DNA of 64,000 bases from Halobacteriovorax sp. Its GTDB lineage: Bacteria; Bdellovibrionota; Bacteriovoracia; Bacteriovoracales; Bacteriovoracaceae. How positions within the stretch are numbered: position 1 is the stretch's first letter; each line of letters begins with the position of its first letter. Shown here piece by piece: positions 58,067 through 64,000 of the stretch. The position numbers and the translations under genes are program-made. Where the stretch lies: the NCBI GenBank assembly GCA_020048985.1, contig JAIFLR010000020.1, positions 1 to 64,000 on the forward strand. The letters run 5' to 3'. Under the pieces are notes generated by a model. The model did no database searches and was not told the origin of the DNA. It worked only from the letters and a program-made list of their open reading frames with translations.

Positions 58067-58330
58067 ATGGATAATCAGCAGCTTCAAAAATTTATCGATT
58101 TACTGGACCAAAGCTATCAGTGGCCTGATTACTATGAATTCAAATTCATCGTCAGCCTGGACGTGAGGTTGGAGGCGCTGGATAAGCTCCACGGCTTTAC
58201 CATCACAGAGACACCGTCTAAAAAAGGCAATTATATTTCAATTAATGCGCGTAAGTTGATTAAAACCTCTCAAGAAGTTTTAGATGTTTACGAACTGATG
58301 AGTACTACTAAAGGTATTATCAGTCTCTAA
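58067..58330 (+). CDS. DUF493 (YbeD-like) protein
   Basis: YYEFKFIVSLDVRLEALDKLHGFTITETPSKKGNYISINARKLIKTSQEVLDVYELMSTTKGIISL. Confidence 0.75.
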   Translation: MDNQQLQKFIDLLDQSYQWPDYYEFKFIVSLDVRLEALDKLHGFTITETPSKKGNYISINARKLIKTSQEVLDVYELMSTTKGIISL

Positions 58331-58339
58331 GGGTATCAA

Positions 58340-59368
58340 ATGAAGTACAAGACAGCTCTGGTATTGGCCGGTGGGGCCTTCGGGACCTCAATCGGATTTG
58401 TTCTGACTCAAAATTTCCAGAAAGTTATCATCAAAGTTAGATCTCAAGAGATTTGTGATGAAATCAACCGTGGAGAGAATACCACTTATCTTCCAGGCCA
58501 GAAGCTTCCTTCTTCACTTAAAGCCGCCATGACTTGGGATGAAGTAGAAAAACTGAAGGAAGGGGATATCGAGCTGATGGTTTCTGGGCTTCCGATGTCG
58601 GCGATTGACGATTTCTGCCAAACAAATCTTTTAGAATTAAAAAAAATATTAGGTCAGGGAATTCCCATGGTCAGTCTGGCCAAAGGGATTGACCACGAAA
58701 CACTTAAGCTTCCAGATGAAATATACAAAACCTACTTTGAAGAATATAGAAAACAGCTGATGTATTTATCAGGACCCTCATTTGCCAAAGAAATTCTGGA
58801 TAAACAAATTACAATCGTCTCCCTCGGGGGTGAGGACAAAGAATACCTCCTCAATGCTTGTGACATGTTAGGGACTCCTTTTTTTAAAGCACTCCCCACC
58901 ACCGATGTGAAAGGTGTTCTTCTTGGTGGCTCACTTAAAAACGTGATCGCTATTGCGGGCGGAATCATGGAAGGCCTGGGTTATAATCACAACACTCGAG
59001 CCGCTCTTATCACTCGAGGCATTGTTGAGATGTTGCGCTTTGGAAGTTTTTTTGGTGCAAGACCGGGAACATTTTATGGTCCATCTGGAATGGGGGACTT
59101 GATTCTCACCACAACTGGTGAACTTTCAAGAAACAAATCTTTTGGGATTGAGATTGCCAAGGGCAGAAAACCCGAAGACATCATTCGAGCTTCAAAGTCT
59201 GTCGTAGAAGGCTATAAAACAGCTAAAGCCGCTCACCTGTTAGCTGACAGAAAACACATCAGTGCCAGGATTTTTACTGGAATTTATAATGTCCTCTATG
59301 AAGGGCATGATCCTAAGGAAGTCATTCAGGCACTAATGATGCTTCCTCCGAAGTTCGAAGACGACTAA
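58340..59368 (+). CDS. gpsA: NAD(P)H-dependent glycerol-3-phosphate dehydrogenase
   Basis: LVLAGGAFGTSIGFVLTQN; VSLAKGID; SGPSFAKEI; SLKNVIAIAGGIMEGLGYNHNTRAALITRG; GPSGMGDLILTTTGELSRN. Confidence 0.95.
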   Translation: MKYKTALVLAGGAFGTSIGFVLTQNFQKVIIKVRSQEICDEINRGENTTYLPGQKLPSSLKAAMTWDEVEKLKEGDIELMVSGLPMSAIDDFCQTNLLELKKILGQGIPMVSLAKGIDHETLKLPDEIYKTYFEEYRKQLMYLSGPSFAKEILDKQITIVSLGGEDKEYLLNACDMLGTPFFKALPTTDVKGVLLGGSLKNVIAIAGGIMEGLGYNHNTRAALITRGIVEMLRFGSFFGARPGTFYGPSGMGDLILTTTGELSRNKSFGIEIAKGRKPEDIIRASKSVVEGYKTAKAAHLLADRKHISARIFTGIYNVLYEGHDPKEVIQALMMLPPKFEDD

Positions 59369-59372
59369 GTCT

Positions 59373-61490
59373 TTACTCCAGGAACTTTTTAATTTCACCT
59401 ACGCTAATGGTTTCACCCAGAAAGACCACCTCTCCGTTCATTTTTTGAACAAAGTAAGCCGGAACACCTACGGCCCCATAACGTTTTAGGTATTGAGTGA
59501 TATTATCGTCGCGTTTGGTCCAGTCGGCCCTGAGTAAAGTCACGCTGTGTTTCTTGGCCAGATCCTCAAAGGCATCAGTTTCTAAAACTAATTTTTTATT
59601 CACTTTGCAAGTAAGACACCATTCTGCAGTAAAATCCATGAAAACGAGTTTGCCTTTTTCATCTGCAAGTCTCGCTTCTGACCACTTTTTCCAAGGACCT
59701 TCTTTAGGAGTGACGGTTGCTGTCTCTGGTTTTAGTTCAATATTCGTTAAGAAGAAAACAGTTTGAGTTAGTGGGACAAGAAAAACGGCGGCAAGAATAA
59801 TTTTATTCTTTGAGATCTTCTTCATAAAGAAAAAAGCGAAGAACCACATGGCGAAAATCAGATTGATTCTCCAACTGAGGACATCAAAATTCACCAGTCC
59901 TACAAAAACGTCATAGAGCCAAATCACTGTTGCGAGGAGCGAGAGGCCTAGAAAATATTTAAGTTTCTCCATCCACGCGCCTGGCTTGGGAAAAAGATGA
60001 AGGCTTTTTGGAATAATCGCAGTCAATAAGAATGGGAAGGCCAGCCCTAGACCGATAAAAAAGAATACAAGGAAAATGGTGGAGGTGTTAGTGGTGAAGG
60101 CAAAAGTCAGAGCTGTTCCTAAAAATGGTGCCGAACACGGTGTCGAGAGAACAGTTGTGAGAACTCCGCCAAAAAAATCGCCAACGATACCATCTTCAGT
60201 TTTGGCGTTGCCCAGTTTTGAGCCACCAGGGGTAACGAATTCAAATAACCCAAAAAGATTCAGGCTTAGTACGAAGAGTATAAGCATCATGGAAAAAATG
60301 AAAACCGGTGATTGAAGCTGAAATCCCCATCCAACTTCTTCTCCAGTTGCTTTAAGGACTACGATGATACCGGCAAATGCCATAAAAGTAGCAATCACTC
60401 CTGCAGTGTAACTGAGGTTGTGTCTCAGTAGCTGTTTCTTCGAGTAATTTTGATGACTGATAAGACCGAAGAGCTTCAGGGATATCACGGGCAGCACACA
60501 TGGCATGAGATTCAAAATCAATCCACCCAGGAAGGCAAACAGGAGATACTGAAAGAGATTCATGTCTTGGGCCGCGGATTCAGTCGAAACGGAAGAGTTT
60601 TTTTTTCCGTCTAATGGAGAAAGATTTTTATAAAACTGATCCAGAGATGGAGTGGCCAGAGAAAAATCTTTGATCTTGAGTATGACCTTTTGGATTTTGG
60701 TTGATCCAGGTGCATTTAGTAAAAAAGGAAGTTCATAGGTTTGGGGGAAACTTCCACTGGCCGGAAGTGGAACTACAGGTTCTTGGTATTCCCCGTCCCA
60801 CTCAATTTCAGTTTTGCCGTACAGAGTATCCCCATCTTTAAAAAGGGATTCCCTTTTATACCCAAATGGAGCATGTGGAAAAGCTGTCATGAGATATAGT
60901 TTTCTGGGAAGCTCAGTATTTTTGATGCCTTTGATTGAGTAGTGGAGAGTGAGAAGGTTTTGGTCTTTCACACGCGTCAGGTAATACTCAAAGTTCGAAG
61001 GAAGGGCCGCATCCAATGGAAGCGCATCAAACGCAGCTGAAAGTTCACTCTCTGGGAAGGGCTTAGTATTTCGATTTGCAACAAAACTCTGGTCGCTATT
61101 TAATTGAAGTTTTGCTTCACCTGGAATGCAGATATCCTTACAGATGAGGACAGTAATATGGGCATCAATCTGTCCTTTCACATCTTCAAAGAAAAAATGC
61201 TGAATGCCTTCATAACCAATGGTCAGAATATCTCCAGCTTCAAGATGTTTTTCCGGAGCAGGCCATTCATAAGATTTTAGTGTCAGTGGCTTTTTGTCTG
61301 CCGATGAAAATTTAAATAATGAAGCGATCCCAGCATCTCCCGGATTTTTCCAGTACGTATGCCACCCTTTATCATGGTTAATTGAGACAACTAATTTATT
61401 ATTAAAACGCTGAAGGGAAACAGTGGCATTTTCCTCAGCGGCAAATAGAGAAAATGAGGTTAACATGAGACAGAACAACAACTTCAGCAT
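59373..61490 (-). CDS. dsbD: Thiol:disulfide interchange protein DsbD
   Basis: Signal peptide; N-terminal disulfide-corrector-like domain (ITVLICKDICIPGEAKL); multi-TM with GGLILNLMPCVLPVISLKLFG; thioredoxin-like FMDFTAEWCLTCKVNKKLVL. Confidence 0.93.
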   Translation of the reverse strand: MLKLLFCLMLTSFSLFAAEENATVSLQRFNNKLVVSINHDKGWHTYWKNPGDAGIASLFKFSSADKKPLTLKSYEWPAPEKHLEAGDILTIGYEGIQHFFFEDVKGQIDAHITVLICKDICIPGEAKLQLNSDQSFVANRNTKPFPESELSAAFDALPLDAALPSNFEYYLTRVKDQNLLTLHYSIKGIKNTELPRKLYLMTAFPHAPFGYKRESLFKDGDTLYGKTEIEWDGEYQEPVVPLPASGSFPQTYELPFLLNAPGSTKIQKVILKIKDFSLATPSLDQFYKNLSPLDGKKNSSVSTESAAQDMNLFQYLLFAFLGGLILNLMPCVLPVISLKLFGLISHQNYSKKQLLRHNLSYTAGVIATFMAFAGIIVVLKATGEEVGWGFQLQSPVFIFSMMLILFVLSLNLFGLFEFVTPGGSKLGNAKTEDGIVGDFFGGVLTTVLSTPCSAPFLGTALTFAFTTNTSTIFLVFFFIGLGLAFPFLLTAIIPKSLHLFPKPGAWMEKLKYFLGLSLLATVIWLYDVFVGLVNFDVLSWRINLIFAMWFFAFFFMKKISKNKIILAAVFLVPLTQTVFFLTNIELKPETATVTPKEGPWKKWSEARLADEKGKLVFMDFTAEWCLTCKVNKKLVLETDAFEDLAKKHSVTLLRADWTKRDDNITQYLKRYGAVGVPAYFVQKMNGEVVFLGETISVGEIKKFLE

Positions 61491-61514
61491 ACTGATCCTT
61501 ACGGGGGAGTGAAA

Positions 61515-62306
61515 ATGAGTTTTCCGTCTAAAATTATATGCCTGACAGAGGAAACCGTCGAGACTCTCTATCTACTAGGTCGATCTGACCTAATCCAGGG
61601 AGTCAGTAAGTATGTTGAGCGCCCTCCGGAGGCCAAATCGAATCACCCCATAGTCAGTCAATTCGTTCGCTCGGATATTGAACAGATCGTTGGGATGAAG
61701 CCTGATCTAGTCATCGGGTTCTCGGACATTCAGAAAGATATCGCCCGGGAGCTCGTGGGAAGAGGTCTCAATGTTTACATCAGCAATCAGCGCTCTCTAC
61801 AGGAGATTTTGGACCAGATACTTTTATTGGGGCGCTTGATTGGGGAAGAATCCAAAGCAACTGAGCTAGTGCATAATTTCTCACAGAAACTTGAAAGCTT
61901 CAGGGTGAAAGTGCAGTCTAGACCGAGAGTGAAAGTGTATTTTGAAGAGTGGGATCAGCCGCGGCTAAGTGCCATCCAGTGGGTATCGGAATTAATCGAG
62001 GCTTCTGGTGGGGAGAATATTTTTAAACACAAAACAGGTAGTCTGGCGTCCGACAGGGCGGTGACTGATGAAGAAATTGTGGCCCTGAATCCAGACCTAA
62101 TTATCGGCTGCTGGTGTGGAAAAAAAGTAAACGTAGAGTCATTCAAGCTTAGAGCGAATTACCATCAAATAAAGGCAATCCAAAACAATCAAGTCATTGA
62201 GGTCGATCCCGCCGTTTTCCTGCAGCCGGGGCCGGCACTGTTTATTGACGGTTTGAGTCAGATGTTTGGGCTCATAGAAAAAATCTCAGTCAGCCTTGAC
62301 GAGTAA
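61515..62306 (+). CDS. BtuF/FhuD-like (cobalamin-binding family) protein without signal peptide
   Basis: IICLTEETVETLYLLGRSDLIQGVSKY; SDIEQIVGMKPDLVIGFSD; VTDEEIVALNPDLIIGCWCG; start chosen at ATG after GGGGGAG. Confidence 0.8.
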   Translation: MSFPSKIICLTEETVETLYLLGRSDLIQGVSKYVERPPEAKSNHPIVSQFVRSDIEQIVGMKPDLVIGFSDIQKDIARELVGRGLNVYISNQRSLQEILDQILLLGRLIGEESKATELVHNFSQKLESFRVKVQSRPRVKVYFEEWDQPRLSAIQWVSELIEASGGENIFKHKTGSLASDRAVTDEEIVALNPDLIIGCWCGKKVNVESFKLRANYHQIKAIQNNQVIEVDPAVFLQPGPALFIDGLSQMFGLIEKISVSLDE

Positions 62307-62330
62307 AAAAAACAGGTCATATTTGTTCTT

Positions 62331-62906
62331 ATGAAACGAATGTACATCACTCTTTCGGTCATTTTTATTGCCATTGTTTGGGCCTTTGGGGCCCTTAGCC
62401 AAATGACGGACCCGCAGGCCCAGCAACAGCCTTTTGATCGCATGAAGCGGCGGATGGAGCTTAGAGAAGAAATGCATCGAAGGATCCGGGAAAAACTTCT
62501 CACAGGTAGAGGGGACGATCAGAATCTCTTCAAAGATCTTGAACAGGAATTTGAGGACACGATGTCTGATTCGTTTTCAGGGCTTGAGCCAAGCTATAAA
62601 TCAGAATGGATTGAGGATAAAAATGGCAGAACTTTGGTTATTACACCGAAGGATCCTAATCAGAAAATTAATATTGATGTAAACGCTTCAGTCATAACCA
62701 TCAAAGGGGAGAGTCAGGAGAAAACGGCTACCACTTCCATGGTGTCGGCTTTCTCAAATACTTTTCCAGTGCCTGATGATTGTGATGGAACAAAAGTGAA
62801 GATGAACTCCAAAGATGGCAAACTTCTCGTGGAGTTGCCTTATAAGAAACTAAAATCTAATCAACGCACGCCCATCTCACCAATTCCAGGTGAGGTTGAG
62901 ATTTAA
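62331..62906 (+). CDS. Exported/membrane-anchored Hsp20 (alpha-crystallin)-like protein
   Basis: N-terminal signal/TM MKRMYITLSVIFIAIVWAFGALSQ; crystallin-like ...INIDVNASVITIKGESQEK...FSNTFPVPDDCDGTKVKMNSKDGKLLVELPYKK. Confidence 0.75.
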   Translation: MKRMYITLSVIFIAIVWAFGALSQMTDPQAQQQPFDRMKRRMELREEMHRRIREKLLTGRGDDQNLFKDLEQEFEDTMSDSFSGLEPSYKSEWIEDKNGRTLVITPKDPNQKINIDVNASVITIKGESQEKTATTSMVSAFSNTFPVPDDCDGTKVKMNSKDGKLLVELPYKKLKSNQRTPISPIPGEVEI

Positions 62907-63658
62907 TTTCTTTGAAGACTGCGGGCCATTTGCAATATCTGGGAGCGAAGATTACTCATCATCGTTCCTTTTGTTGTTGAGAAAGGTGGAAGGTTAAACA
63001 AGTTATTAGCAGTATTGATATCAAACCCAGCAACAATTCCAGCTACAATCATCGTCTCATTAGGGCCAACTTCCTTGGCGTAAACAACAGAATAATTTCG
63101 ATACATCAGCTGTGAAAAGTTAGTCATATCCAAAATAAGAAACTTTTCTGAACCCGTTCCTTTAAATCCAGCAGACTCGTCTTTAAAATAATTTGAGAGT
63201 TGAGTGCCCAGTGAACTGGCCGTGACTTCTTTTAGCTTAAGTTCAAAACTAACTTTAAATGGAATATTATAGGCCTTCACTTTGTTTGCTACAGACCATG
63301 TGTCTGCTGTCTTTTGCCTGATGCTGACTGAGTTTAGCATGGAGGAAATATAAGCCGCATTATTCATTCTCTCAAAAGAGAAGCTGGCCAATGGTTTTTT
63401 CACAATGAAAGCTATCTTGGAGATAATCATTTGATTGTTATTCGGATGAAGAGCATTGATGCGCGGACTATCCATCAGGCTCAATTCTTTTTTTCTGAAA
63501 TCCTGAGGGGTGATCCACTCAAATCCCACCTGGACAGTTCCGTCTTGGATGACTCCTGGACTAACGGTAAATTCAACATTCTTTTCTTCCGTTTGAGCGT
63601 ACGCCAGAGCGCCGAGCACAAGTGAAAGTAGAAGCACTAGCAGATGAATTGCCTTCAT
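62903..63658 (-). CDS. Secreted hypothetical protein
   Basis: Signal peptide MKAIHLLVLLLSLVLGALAYAQ. Confidence 0.6.
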   Translation of the reverse strand: MKAIHLLVLLLSLVLGALAYAQTEEKNVEFTVSPGVIQDGTVQVGFEWITPQDFRKKELSLMDSPRINALHPNNNQMIISKIAFIVKKPLASFSFERMNNAAYISSMLNSVSIRQKTADTWSVANKVKAYNIPFKVSFELKLKEVTASSLGTQLSNYFKDESAGFKGTGSEKFLILDMTNFSQLMYRNYSVVYAKEVGPNETMIVAGIVAGFDINTANNLFNLPPFSTTKGTMMSNLRSQILQMARSLQRN

Positions 63659-63861
63659 TGGATGTCCTTATATATTAAATCTTTGGCGAATTTACCCCCC
63701 ATTAGAGAATTCTTCATTAGACATTTCCTTAATGTGTAAGAATTTTACTGCGTCTAAGTGATTGAATTCTATTGGGAATAAGTTCCTTTCGTTTTTCCTC
63801 ATGATTCAACCGATAAGTCCGATAGGGATTGTGTGCGTAAAACCCCATTCTGGAGGCCTTT

Positions 63862-64000
63862 ATGGCAAAGACATTAGCGCTTTTCTTCGTTCTTGGTTTA
63901 ATGGTTAGTTGTGCTTCTCACCACAATGAGAGAGGTATTTCTTCTGTTGATCAGGCCGAAAAAGAAGCAGGATATCGTTACGAAAGAGGATCAATGTACC
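63862..64000 (+). CDS. N-terminal fragment of a lipoprotein (truncated by window end)
   Basis: SD ggagg; MAKTLALFFVLGLMVSCASHHNERGISSVDQAEKEAGYRYERGSMY. Confidence 0.75.
   Translation, partial: MAKTLALFFVLGLMVSCASHHNERGISSVDQAEKEAGYRYERGSMY

Noticed and set aside
1-64000. CRISPR arrays, tRNA/rRNA genes, transposases or integrases
   Set aside because: None seen; the only long tandem array is the protein-coding 276-bp repeat, which lacks spacers

Overview
This 64-kb window has moderate GC and is densely coding. Its style (many outer-membrane barrels, TPR/LysM lipoproteins, a lone flagellin, a Tad-like pilus locus) suggests Bdellovibrionota/Bacteriovorax-like bacteria, but that is an inference and no marker was searched. 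Recognisable blocks are: a PhoBR-like two-component pair; an LPP20/LpoB/COG3014-like lipoprotein operon; a reduced nuoBCDI cluster; an ABC-2 exporter with an RlmI-like methyltransferase; ettA; a compact Tad/Flp-type pilus locus (Flp pilin, pseudopilin-like genes, secretin, CpaF ATPase) with a small, very basic protein gene nested on the opposite strand; a TolC-family protein; a kdsB-pyrG-kdsA-kdsC operon; and housekeeping genes (sua5, gpsA, dsbD). The most striking object is a ~12-kb ORF (41982-53972, minus strand). It encodes a ~4000-residue putative lipoprotein with alternating fibronectin-III-like domains, about 29 tandem ~92-aa Ig-like repeats (276-bp period, each with a conserved C-X19-C pair and two repeat subtypes), a choice-of-anchor-like segment, and a C-terminal DUF2341 + LamG-like tip. 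Downstream on the same strand are a lone flagellin, a TPR-LysM lipoprotein, an outer-membrane barrel and another large lipoprotein. Other leads are a probable frameshifted gene at 12324-13444, a shortened Mpo1-like protein, an 11-G homopolymer, a PhoB-box-like direct repeat, two notable hairpins, and an exported Hsp20-like protein. I saw no rRNA, tRNA, CRISPR array or transposase.
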